Source of the DNA: Deltaproteobacteria bacterium
GTDB lineage: Bacteria > Desulfobacterota > JAENJC01
Assembly (NCBI GenBank): GCA_016844545.1
Contig: JAENJC010000005.1
Span: 1-15,908, forward strand
Direction of reading: 5' to 3'
DNA length: 15,908 nt
A model generated the notes under the pieces. The model worked only from the letters and a program-made list of their open reading frames with translations, ran no database searches and had not been told where the DNA came from. Position 1 is the first letter of the stretch; every line of letters begins with the position of its first letter. Below are positions 1 to 6,662 of the stretch, piece by piece. Position numbers and translations under genes: made by a program.

Positions 1-627
1 TCCCTGAAGTCCAAAGAGGCCATTGTGTCCTGGACAAGCCAGCATGTCAATATTGTCCTTTTCCACGTCAATCGGCAGCATCCCTGCAGTCTGGGCAGCG
101 TCGAGAAGGAATACAATCCCCTTCTCTCTTGCAATTGCTCCGATCTCCCGAATCGGGTTTATGCTTCCTGTCACATTGGATGCATGGGTTATGGCAATAA
201 GTCTCGTTCCCGGTCTTATGGCCGCTCGAACATCATCCAGGTCGAGAACCCCTTCCGAAGAGCATCTTACCCTTGTGCACTCAACCCCAGTCTTTTCCAG
301 GGCCTTCAGAGGCCTGACAACGGAGTTGTGCTCCATGCTCGAAGTTATTGCATGGTCACCGGGGCGGAGAAGTCCTTTTATGCCTATGTTCAAAGCCTCT
401 GTAGTATTGGATGTAAAGACTATCCTTGAAGAGTCCTCTATATTGAAGAGTCTGGCTATGGAATCCCTTGCATCAAGGATGATCCTGTTAGCCTCCAGAG
501 CCATCCTGTGGCCTGACCGGCCTGGGTTAGCGCCAACACTCCTCATGATGTGGTCAACCTTCCGGTAGACCTCCTCCGGCTTTGGGAAGGTGGTGGCTGC
601 GTTATCGAAGTATATCAGTTTTTTCAC
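1..627 (-). CDS. Class V aminotransferase / cysteine desulfurase-like protein (partial, C-terminus beyond window)
   Basis: The visible 209 codons match the N-terminal two thirds of the PLP-dependent cysteine desulfurase-like family (SufS/NifS relatives, the TIGR01977-type group). Visible motifs are DNAATTFPKP near the N-terminus, ANPGRSGHR, FTSNTTEALN, SSMEHNSV, ITHASNVTG and LLDAAQTAG. Known members use PLP to take sulfur from cysteine or act on related amino acids. The start is a GTG at 627: the family begins a few residues before DNAATT, and no ATG lies in frame upstream. There is no clear ribosome binding site, but a TATATT box lies 7 bases upstream. The gene follows the isochorismatase-like gene by 40 bases in the same direction. 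Oddity: where the family has GHKGL with the Schiff-base lysine, this protein reads GHNGLFGLQG, so the lysine appears replaced by asparagine. The family call is firm; catalytic activity is uncertain. Confidence 0.85.
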   Translation of the reverse strand, partial: MKKLIYFDNAATTFPKPEEVYRKVDHIMRSVGANPGRSGHRMALEANRIILDARDSIARLFNIEDSSRIVFTSNTTEALNIGIKGLLRPGDHAITSSMEHNSVVRPLKALEKTGVECTRVRCSSEGVLDLDDVRAAIRPGTRLIAITHASNVTGSINPIREIGAIAREKGIVFLLDAAQTAGMLPIDVEKDNIDMLACPGHNGLFGLQG

Positions 628-634
628 AGTGATA

Positions 635-640
635 AATATA
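635..640 (-). promoter_or_regulatory. Possible -10 box for the aminotransferase-like gene
   Basis: TATATT ends 7 bases before the GTG start, so transcription from it would begin at about the start codon. No convincing -35 lies 16-18 bases upstream, so this is weak alone. It is listed because neighbouring genes show the same geometry. Confidence 0.25.
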
Positions 641-667
641 GCATAGAAGAGGTGTTTGAGGAAAGGG

Positions 668-1219
668 CTACTTGATTATCTTCAGCATATCTTTGAAAAG
701 TGGCGTCCCCGCCTCTTTTATGATCTCGAATGCAGCCGTCTCTGCGGAGGTGATCACACATCCCGCATCCCGCAACCTTTCAATACCTATCTTATGATTC
801 TTTTCTGTCCTTGAGCCTGTCGCATCTGCGACTATGTGCACTCTGAACCCATGTTCAAGAGCTGCAAGGGCGGTCTGGAGGACGCATATATGGGCCTCAA
901 TCCCGGCTATCAGGAGGGTCTTCCTACCCACAGAAAGCAGACGATCTCTGAATGCTTCCACATCAAAGCAGTTGAAGGAGAGCTTCTCAATCTCTTCGAC
1001 GTCAATCAATCTCTCGTTAAGGCTCTTTATGGCTGGCCCGATACCTTTTTTGTACTGCGCAGTCAGTATGATGGGGATTTCTACCTTTGTGGCCAACTCG
1101 ACAAGTGTCCGTGCGTTCTTTTCAATCTCATCCCTGTTGTACATGGCATTCCAGAGGTTTTCCTGGATGTCAATTATCAGGAGTGCAGTGTCTTCTCTAT
1201 TTAGTAGGTTGCGCCTCAT
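668..1219 (-). CDS. Isochorismatase-like cysteine hydrolase
   Basis: 183 residues, the usual size for the isochorismatase-like (cysteine hydrolase, YcaC-type) superfamily. These are cytosolic alpha/beta enzymes that hydrolyse amides or related bonds through an Asp-Lys-Cys triad. All three are visible: Asp17 in LLIIDIQE, Lys79 in EKLSFNCF and Cys112 in GIEAHICVLQTA. VADATGSR and TSAETAAFEI also fit. The substrate cannot be told from sequence, because family members range from nicotinamidases to isochorismatases. The start at 1219 gives the normal short lead before the first strand and no other in-frame start fits better. There is no Shine-Dalgarno sequence; instead a strong sigma-70-type promoter ends 8 bases upstream, suggesting a leaderless or near-leaderless transcript. 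It is divergent from the DUF1786 gene and followed 40 bases on by the aminotransferase-like gene. Confidence 0.88.
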   Translation of the reverse strand: MRRNLLNREDTALLIIDIQENLWNAMYNRDEIEKNARTLVELATKVEIPIILTAQYKKGIGPAIKSLNERLIDVEEIEKLSFNCFDVEAFRDRLLSVGRKTLLIAGIEAHICVLQTALAALEHGFRVHIVADATGSRTEKNHKIGIERLRDAGCVITSAETAAFEIIKEAGTPLFKDMLKIIK

Positions 1220-1227
1220 AGCGTTAT

Positions 1228-1256
1228 TTTATACCACAATTTTGCAGCTATGACAA
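1228..1256 (-). promoter_or_regulatory. Sigma-70-type promoter for the isochorismatase-like gene
   Basis: On the minus strand, TTGTCA (1256-1251) is separated by exactly 17 bases from TATAAA (1233-1228). That is 5/6 and 5/6 matches to the consensus. Expected initiation near 1221 leaves about 2 bases before the ATG at 1219. Confidence 0.6.
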
Positions 1257-1265
1257 CACCCGGCC

Positions 1266-1294
1266 TTGACGAGGGACACCAATTGCCATATATT
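1266..1294 (+). promoter_or_regulatory. Sigma-70-type promoter for the DUF1786 gene
   Basis: TTGACG (1266-1271), a 17-base spacer and TATATT (1289-1294), each 5/6 to consensus. Expected initiation at 1301-1302 coincides with the ATG at 1302. The possible TTG start at 1266 is the -35 box itself, which argues for the ATG. Confidence 0.6.
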
Positions 1295-1301
1295 ACTGCC
1301 C

Positions 1302-2354
1302 ATGAAAATCCTTTGCGTAGACGTGGGTCGCGGCACCCAGGACATCCTTTTATACGACAGCGTGAAGAACCTTGAGAACTTCACGCAGTTGATAATCCCC
1401 TCCAGGGCTGTACTGGCTGAAAAGGCCTTGAGGAAGGCGATCTCTGAAGACCAGGACATCCTGTTTACCGGCACCACCATGGGCGGCTTCCCCCTTGGTC
1501 CCAACTTCAAGGAATATGTGAAGAAGCGGAACGTCTATGCAACACCAGCGGCCTCAAAGACCTTCAGGGACGATCCGGACGTTGTAAGGGAGATTGGGGT
1601 AAAGGTTGTATCCAACGCAGAGGCAGTGACCCTGGCAAATACCGGAATACTGCGCTTTGAGATGATGGATATAGATATTAACGGCCTTTCCAGTGCCCTT
1701 GAGCTGATGGGCGAGGATGCCACGTTTGACGGAGCGGCTATTGCCGTCCAGGATCATGGTGCAGGACCAAAGGGGATGAGCGAGAGGGAGTTCAGGTTCC
1801 AGAATTACAAAAGGCTCCTACAGTCCGGGGGAAGGCTTACAGACTTCTGCTATATAAAAAATGAAGTACCTGCATATCTCACAAGGGTGAAGGCAGTGGC
1901 TGAATTAATGAACGATGTACCAACCCTGCTGCTTATGGACACAGGTATGGCTGCCGTCCTTGGCAGCCTGGAGGATGATAAGGTTGCATCTGTTCGAAGA
2001 AAGCTCCTTGTCAACGTTGGGAATGGCCACTCACTGGCCGTGATCTTGGAAGGGGAAGAGATACAGGCGCTCTTTGAGCACCATACCTCTCTACTTGACG
2101 GAATAAAACTTCACACGTACCTGAAAAGGCTTCTGAAAGGAGAGGTTACCCATGAGGAGGTCTTTGCTGACGGCGGCCATGGCCTCTTTGTCCGTGAAGG
2201 GGCCAGGTTCGGAGAGGTGGAAGTAATGTCTGTTATCGGCCCGAACAGGGCGAGGCTGAAGGGTGGGGAGTATTACCACCCCTCCCCCCACGGAAATATG
2301 ATGCTGGCTGGCTCCTTTGGGCTGCTTCGGGGATATCTTTCAAGATTTAAGTAG
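1302..2354 (+). CDS. DUF1786 family protein (actin/hexokinase-like fold suspected)
   Basis: A 350-residue protein of the DUF1786 family, often labelled a putative pyruvate formate-lyase activating enzyme. The sequence does not support that label: it has only two cysteines (in ILCVDVG and TDFCYIK) and no CxxxCxxC radical-SAM motif. Instead DVGRGTQDILLYD at the N-terminus, LVNVGNGHSLAVIL around residue 235 and HGNMMLAGSFGLL near the C-terminus resemble the phosphate-1, phosphate-2 and adenosine loops of ASKHA (actin/Hsp70/sugar kinase) ATPases. A nucleotide-dependent role is therefore inferred; the real function is unknown. The start at 1302 gives the family N-terminus MKILCVDVG. A TTG-started frame 36 bases upstream would overlap the -35 box. 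No Shine-Dalgarno sequence is present. It is divergent from the hydrolase gene and 66 bases upstream of uvrC. Confidence 0.82.
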   Translation: MKILCVDVGRGTQDILLYDSVKNLENFTQLIIPSRAVLAEKALRKAISEDQDILFTGTTMGGFPLGPNFKEYVKKRNVYATPAASKTFRDDPDVVREIGVKVVSNAEAVTLANTGILRFEMMDIDINGLSSALELMGEDATFDGAAIAVQDHGAGPKGMSEREFRFQNYKRLLQSGGRLTDFCYIKNEVPAYLTRVKAVAELMNDVPTLLLMDTGMAAVLGSLEDDKVASVRRKLLVNVGNGHSLAVILEGEEIQALFEHHTSLLDGIKLHTYLKRLLKGEVTHEEVFADGGHGLFVREGARFGEVEVMSVIGPNRARLKGGEYYHPSPHGNMMLAGSFGLLRGYLSRFK

Positions 2355-2385
2355 TACAACCACTTTCATGCAATCGCCTTTCCTC

Positions 2386-2414
2386 TTGCCCCTACTCCCC
2401 AAATAAAATAGAAT
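2386..2414 (+). promoter_or_regulatory. Candidate promoter for uvrC
   Basis: TTGCCC (2386-2391, 4/6), a 17-base spacer and TAGAAT (2409-2414, 5/6). The -10 box ends 6 bases before the uvrC ATG, so initiation would fall on the start codon. Confidence 0.42.
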
Positions 2415-2420
2415 ATTCAC

Positions 2421-4223
2421 ATGAACCCCCTGAAGCAAAAGATCAAGGCCCTCCCCGATCTCCCCGGTGTCTATATAATGAAGAATGAGAAGGGGCATGT
2501 CATCTATGTCGGGAAGGCCAAGTCCCTCAGAAAGAGGGTTGCTTCCTATTTTCTCAAGACGGCTGGCCAGAGCACCAAGACCGTTTCCCTGGTCTCTCAC
2601 ATCTCAGACATCGACTACATGGTCACCTCATCCGAGGTGGAGGCGCTGATCCTCGAAAACAACCTTATAAAAAGGCACAGGCCCCGATACAACGTCATCC
2701 TCAGGGACGACAAAAACTATCCATACCTGAGACTCTCGTCGGAAGAGTATCCGAAGCTTACTGTGGTCCGGGGGATAAAGAAGGATAAGGCCTGGTACTT
2801 TGGGCCTTACACCTCTGCTACCTCCATGAGGGAGACCCTAAGGCTTATAAGAAGGGTCTTTCCTATCCGGGCGTGCAGCGATGAGGCATTCCGGGGAAGA
2901 AAACGCCCATGCCTGAACTATCAGATTGGGAGGTGCCTTGCCCCTTGCGTCGGGTTTGTAAGCAAGGAGGAATACGAAGGGATAGTCAACGACATCAGGA
3001 TGTTCCTGGAGGGTAAGAACAGGGAGCTTGCCAGGGCCCTTGGGAGAAAGATGGCAGAGGCCTCTGAAATGCTTGATTTTGAGAGCGCAGCAAAGATCAG
3101 GGACAGGATAAATGCAGTTAAGAAGGTACTTGAAAGGCAGAGTATAACTTCAGGGAAGCTGATAGATCAGGATTACCTCGCTGTTGCCAGAAAAGGAGAC
3201 GAGGCCCAGGCCATGGTCCTCTTTGTAAGGGGAGGCTCCGTCATAGGGAGCAAGTCCTTCCCGTTCCCTAAGGTCGGCGAAAGCTCTGAGGCGGATATCT
3301 TGACCTCCTTTATAACACAGTTCTACAGTGATGAGAAGTTCATCCCTGAGGAGGTTGTTGTCTCAGTTGACGTTGACGATAAGGCGCTGATAGAAACATG
3401 GCTGACTGAAAGGAAGGGCAAGACCGTCAAGATTATCAGGCCTGTGAGGGGGGAAAGGGTCAAGGTGCTTGAAATGGCCATAAAGAACGCCGAGCTGGCA
3501 CTGAAAGACCGACTTGGGATTGAAGAAACAGGAATAAAAAACCTTGATGGGCTGAAGGATGCCCTTCATCTGAAAAATCTTCCTCAAAGGATAGAGGCCT
3601 TTGATATCTCCAATATCGGAGGGAAGGAGGCTGTCGCCTCTATGGTGGTATTTGAGAACGGAAGACCAAAGAAGTCAGATTACAGGCATTTCAGGATAAA
3701 GACGGTTGAGGGGGCCAATGACTATGGCATGATGGCCGAGGTCCTTCTCAGGAGATATGGCAGGCTGGTCTCAGAGGGAGAAAAACTCCCTGACCTAATC
3801 ATGGTCGACGGCGGCAAAGGGCAGCTGAATGTGGCCGTGAGTGTGGCCAAAGAGCTGAAGCTTGAGGGTGTCGACATCATATCCCTTGCCAAGGAACGGG
3901 GGGAAGCTACTGACAGGGTCTTTGTCCCTAATGTGAAGGAGGCCAAACTGATGCCGAAGGATTCTCCCGTCCTGCATCTCCTGCAATACATAAGGGATGA
4001 GTCCCACAGGTTTGCCATAACCCACCACAAAAAGCTGAGGGGAAAGAATATGAAGAAGACAGTGCTCCTCGATATCCCAGGGATTGGCGAGGCAAAGGCA
4101 AAGGCCATATTGAAACAGGTAGGCAGTCTTGATAAAATAAAGGAGGCGGATAAAGAGGCGTTGTCAAAGGTTAAGGGGATAACAAAGAGGGATGCGGAGA
4201 CAGTGTATAAATTTTACCACTAA
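2421..4223 (+). CDS. uvrC: Excinuclease ABC subunit C
   Basis: UvrC makes the two incisions flanking DNA lesions in nucleotide excision repair, after UvrA/UvrB damage recognition. At 600 residues it has normal length and every domain. The GIY-YIG nuclease has GVY at 16-18, YVG at 29-31, Arg39 and metal-binding Glu79. The cysteine cluster is RKRPCLNYQIGRCLAPC around residue 165. A UVR motif (LDFESAAKIRDRI) spans about 215-230. The RNase H-like domain has the DDH triad at Asp395 (FDISNIGG), Asp463 (VDGGKGQ) and His529 (HRFAITHHK). Tandem helix-hairpin-helix motifs (DIPGIGEAKAKAIL) end the protein. The N-terminus fits the family. No Shine-Dalgarno sequence precedes the ATG, but a promoter-like pair does, suggesting a leaderless message. 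It ends tail-to-tail with leuB, the stop codons overlapping. Confidence 0.98.
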   Translation: MNPLKQKIKALPDLPGVYIMKNEKGHVIYVGKAKSLRKRVASYFLKTAGQSTKTVSLVSHISDIDYMVTSSEVEALILENNLIKRHRPRYNVILRDDKNYPYLRLSSEEYPKLTVVRGIKKDKAWYFGPYTSATSMRETLRLIRRVFPIRACSDEAFRGRKRPCLNYQIGRCLAPCVGFVSKEEYEGIVNDIRMFLEGKNRELARALGRKMAEASEMLDFESAAKIRDRINAVKKVLERQSITSGKLIDQDYLAVARKGDEAQAMVLFVRGGSVIGSKSFPFPKVGESSEADILTSFITQFYSDEKFIPEEVVVSVDVDDKALIETWLTERKGKTVKIIRPVRGERVKVLEMAIKNAELALKDRLGIEETGIKNLDGLKDALHLKNLPQRIEAFDISNIGGKEAVASMVVFENGRPKKSDYRHFRIKTVEGANDYGMMAEVLLRRYGRLVSEGEKLPDLIMVDGGKGQLNVAVSVAKELKLEGVDIISLAKERGEATDRVFVPNVKEAKLMPKDSPVLHLLQYIRDESHRFAITHHKKLRGKNMKKTVLLDIPGIGEAKAKAILKQVGSLDKIKEADKEALSKVKGITKRDAETVYKFYH

Positions 4224-5290
4224 ATCCCCTCCCTCACAAGCCTTCCCATCTCCCTGGTCCCAACCAGCTTCATCCCAGGCTGCATGATGTCTCCGGTCCT
4301 GTATCCCTTTTCCAAAACCTTCAGAACAGCCTCTTCTATTACTTCAGCTGCCTTCTCCTGATTAAATGAATACCTTAGCATCATGGCGACTGACAGTATT
4401 GTCGCAATAGGATTTGCCTTGTCCTGTCCCGCTATGTCGGGGGCGCTCCCGTGAATGGGCTCGAAGATCCCCACCTTCCCGCCTATGCTGGCTGAAGGAA
4501 GCATCCCTATCGAGCCTGTAAGCATTGAAGCCTCATCGGAAAGGATATCGCCGAACATATTCTCAGTGACTATGACGTCAAACTGTCTTGGATTCCTTAT
4601 AAGCTGCATGGCGCAGTTGTCAACATACATATGACCAAGCTCCACGTCTGGATAACCCTTATGTACCTCCGAAACTACCCGCCTCCAGAGCTCAGTTGAC
4701 TCGAGGACATTGGCCTTATCAACGGAGGTAACCTTCTTCCTCCTCTTTCCGGCCACGTCAAAGGCGACCCTGGCTATCCTTTCAATCTCAGGGGTCGTAT
4801 AGGTAAGGGTGTTCACACCCCTCTCCGTACCATCCGGAAGCTTCTCGATTCCCTTTGGTCTTCCGAAGTAAAGGCCTCCTGTAAGCTCCCTGACTACCAT
4901 TATATCAATCCCCTCTATGACCTCTTTTTTAAGGGTCGATGCATCGGCAAGCATTGGGTAGACCTTTGCAGGCCTCAAATTCGCAAATGTCCCAAGGACC
5001 TCCCTCAGCCCCAGAAGTCCCCTCTCCGGCCTTATCGAATAATCAAGCCCCTCCCACTTTGGACCGCCGACAGCCCCAAGGAGCACGGCGTCGCTATCCT
5101 TTACCAATTTCTGAGTCGCTTCAGGAAAGGGGCCTCCTGTGGCATCTATTGCGCAGCCGCCGATCAGCGCCTCCTCAAACTCAAATGAAAGGCCGCACTT
5201 GGCTCCCACCTTCTTTAAAGCCTCTACCGCCTCAGGGGTGATCTCTTTCCCAATCCCGTCCCCAGGCAAAACCGCTATCCTGTATATCAT
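4220..5290 (-). CDS. leuB: 3-isopropylmalate dehydrogenase
   Basis: Catalyses NAD+-dependent oxidative decarboxylation of 3-isopropylmalate, the third dedicated step of leucine synthesis, in the cytosol. The 356 residues cover the full family length: LPGDGIGKEITPEAV (8-22), LLGAVGGPKWEGL (70-82), RPERGLLGLRE (88-98), the substrate loop RELTGGLYFG with Tyr141, catalytic Lys192 in VDKANVLE, metal-binding Asp224/Asp248/Asp252 (VDNCAM and GDILSDEASML), and the NAD motif IFEPIHGSAPDIAGQDKANP (276-295). The ELTGGLYFG form favours LeuB over isocitrate dehydrogenase. The ATG at 5290 has an AAAGGAG ribosome binding site 7 bases upstream. It lies 70 bases after leuD and is probably cotranscribed. Its stop overlaps the uvrC stop on the other strand. 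Confidence 0.97.
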   Translation of the reverse strand: MIYRIAVLPGDGIGKEITPEAVEALKKVGAKCGLSFEFEEALIGGCAIDATGGPFPEATQKLVKDSDAVLLGAVGGPKWEGLDYSIRPERGLLGLREVLGTFANLRPAKVYPMLADASTLKKEVIEGIDIMVVRELTGGLYFGRPKGIEKLPDGTERGVNTLTYTTPEIERIARVAFDVAGKRRKKVTSVDKANVLESTELWRRVVSEVHKGYPDVELGHMYVDNCAMQLIRNPRQFDVIVTENMFGDILSDEASMLTGSIGMLPSASIGGKVGIFEPIHGSAPDIAGQDKANPIATILSVAMMLRYSFNQEKAAEVIEEAVLKVLEKGYRTGDIMQPGMKLVGTREMGRLVREGI

Positions 5291-5360
5291 TTATTTGCTC
5301 CTTTCCTCAACTTCCCATCTTCTCAGCTTCTGACTTGTGACTGTCTCTCCTGCTGTCACC

Positions 5361-5852
5361 CTATACTCTCCTCTTCGCCACATGCTTCATCAGGCCGCCC
5401 GCATTTATAAGCTCCTGCATGAAGGGTGGAATCGCCTGGGCCTTGTATGTCTCGCCCTTTGTGATGTTCTTTATAACCCCTGAATCGACATCAACTTCCA
5501 CCTCATCACCTGCAGTAATCCCATCAACGGCCTCGGCAGACTCGAATATCGGCAGCCCCATATTGAACGCGTTCCTGTAAAATATCCTGGCATAAGACCT
5601 GGCAATGACGCAGGAGACGCCCGCCGCCTTTATGGCAATAGGCGCATGCTCCCTGGATGAGCCGCATCCAAAGTTCTTGTCAGCTACAATGATATCGCCG
5701 GGCTTCATCTTCGCCACGAACTCCTTGTCTGCATCCTCCATACAGTGCTTAGCAAGCTCCGCAGGGTCGGATGTATTGAGATACCTGGCAGGTATAATTG
5801 CATCGGTATCTATATCAGCGCCAAATTTATGGGCCTTCCCCTTTAGTTTCAT
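5361..5852 (-). CDS. leuD: 3-isopropylmalate dehydratase small subunit
   Basis: Small, swivelling subunit of isopropylmalate isomerase. With the 4Fe-4S subunit LeuC it interconverts 2- and 3-isopropylmalate. The 163-residue size is that of the short archaeal/anaerobe-type LeuD. Motifs: HKFGADIDTDAIIPARYL (8-25) and the signature GCGSSREHAP (62-71). The open frame runs upstream to 5957, but the family N-terminus and a GAGG ribosome binding site 6 bases before it place the start at 5852. The related homoaconitase small subunit (HacB) cannot be excluded from this subunit alone, but leuB next door favours leucine synthesis. No leuC lies on either side, so its partner must be encoded elsewhere. 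On the minus strand about 35 bases upstream a TATACT box could serve as -10, without a good -35. Confidence 0.93.
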   Translation of the reverse strand: MKLKGKAHKFGADIDTDAIIPARYLNTSDPAELAKHCMEDADKEFVAKMKPGDIIVADKNFGCGSSREHAPIAIKAAGVSCVIARSYARIFYRNAFNMGLPIFESAEAVDGITAGDEVEVDVDSGVIKNITKGETYKAQAIPPFMQELINAGGLMKHVAKRRV

Positions 5853-6071
5853 CTGTAACCTCTCAGTTTTTATTTTGGCTTCACAGTATAATAAAATGCA
5901 AAAGGAAAATCTACTAATAATTAAACCAGAATTGGACAGCGGAACGACGCGCAACACCCACCTTGATACTTTATCAAAACGGTAGTAAGGTTAATGAGAT
6001 TACAGGTGATAAATGAGTATTCCGATTTTACAAGTAGACGCATTCACTGTTTTGCGCTGGGAGCTTCCCTG

Positions 6072-6401
6072 GTGGCGAAGGCAAGGCCAAAAAAGCCGTT
6101 TATCCCGGCTGAAAGATATGAAACCATCCGCAGGCTGATTATATCTACCCTTGGAGGAAAGACCCTATCGGCAAAAGAGATATCGGGCGAAGTCGGCATC
6201 TCTGAAAAAGATGTTTACGGCCACCTTGAGCATATCCATAAAAGCGTTGAGAGGGAAGGGGGCCACCTGATAGTCACACCTGCCGAATGTCAGGACTGCG
6301 GTTTTGTATTCAAGAAGAGGGACAGACTGACAAAGCCAGGTAAATGCCCTGTCTGCAACGGTGAGTCGATAACAGTGCCGCTGTTTTCGGTCTCCGGTTA
6401 A
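6072..6401 (+). CDS. Predicted HTH transcriptional regulator with zinc ribbon (COG3357 type)
   Basis: A 109-residue protein with a winged-helix-like segment at about 15-62 (RRLIISTLGGKTLSAKEI, then EVGISEKDVYGHLEHIHKS), followed by a C-terminal zinc ribbon with CQDCGF (Cys73, Cys76) and CPVCNG (Cys92, Cys95). This is the build of the COG3357 group of predicted regulators (HTH fused to a Zn ribbon), common in archaea and some anaerobic bacteria. Its target is unknown. I chose the GTG at 6072 because GGGAG lies 8 bases upstream and it gives the family length. An ATG at 5994 would add 26 residues of unsupported sequence but cannot be ruled out. It is divergent from leuD, so leuDB or itself are reasonable guesses for its target, by position only. 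Confidence 0.72.
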   Translation: MAKARPKKPFIPAERYETIRRLIISTLGGKTLSAKEISGEVGISEKDVYGHLEHIHKSVEREGGHLIVTPAECQDCGFVFKKRDRLTKPGKCPVCNGESITVPLFSVSG

Positions 6402-6662
6402 ACTCTGTCGTTTGATGATTGATTTTGAGCTTTCGATCCTGTTGACAACAAGTACGCTGAGTTGTAGAGTGCAAAAAACTTTTCAATATTTTGCAGTCTA
6501 AAATGGAAAAAAGCTGCTTTTCGGTTATCAATTGAAAATAGAAGATAACAGCAAAGCAGATAATAAATTGTTAAAAATCTAACAAAGAAATTTAATCAAC
6601 AAATTTGAATAGCTATCGATACATTGAAGTTGAATTATAATAAAATCACAGGGAGAATCAAA
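6402..6662 (+). other. AT-rich intergenic region before the ene-reductase
   Basis: No coding frame is supported here. It contains the candidate promoter at 6442-6470, a TATAAT at 6636-6641 lacking a usable -35, and A/T runs. The shift to AT-rich sequence begins here and continues through the next gene. Confidence 0.5.
6442..6470 (+). promoter_or_regulatory. Candidate sigma-70-type promoter
   Basis: TTGACA (6442-6447, perfect) with a 17-base spacer and TAGAGT (6465-6470, 4/6). It would drive the reductase gene from about 6477, leaving a leader of roughly 185 bases. Confidence 0.42.

Noticed and set aside
23..568. Plus-strand open frame of 181 codons near the window start
   Set aside because: It is antisense to the well-conserved aminotransferase-like gene and its translation has no recognisable family features.
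1266..1301. Upstream TTG start for the DUF1786 protein
   Set aside because: The TTG is the -35 box of a good promoter and the added residues lie before the conserved N-terminus.
5853..5957. N-terminal extension of leuD by 35 residues
   Set aside because: Hydrophobic run-on without family similarity; the start at 5852 has a ribosome binding site and gives the standard LeuD N-terminus.
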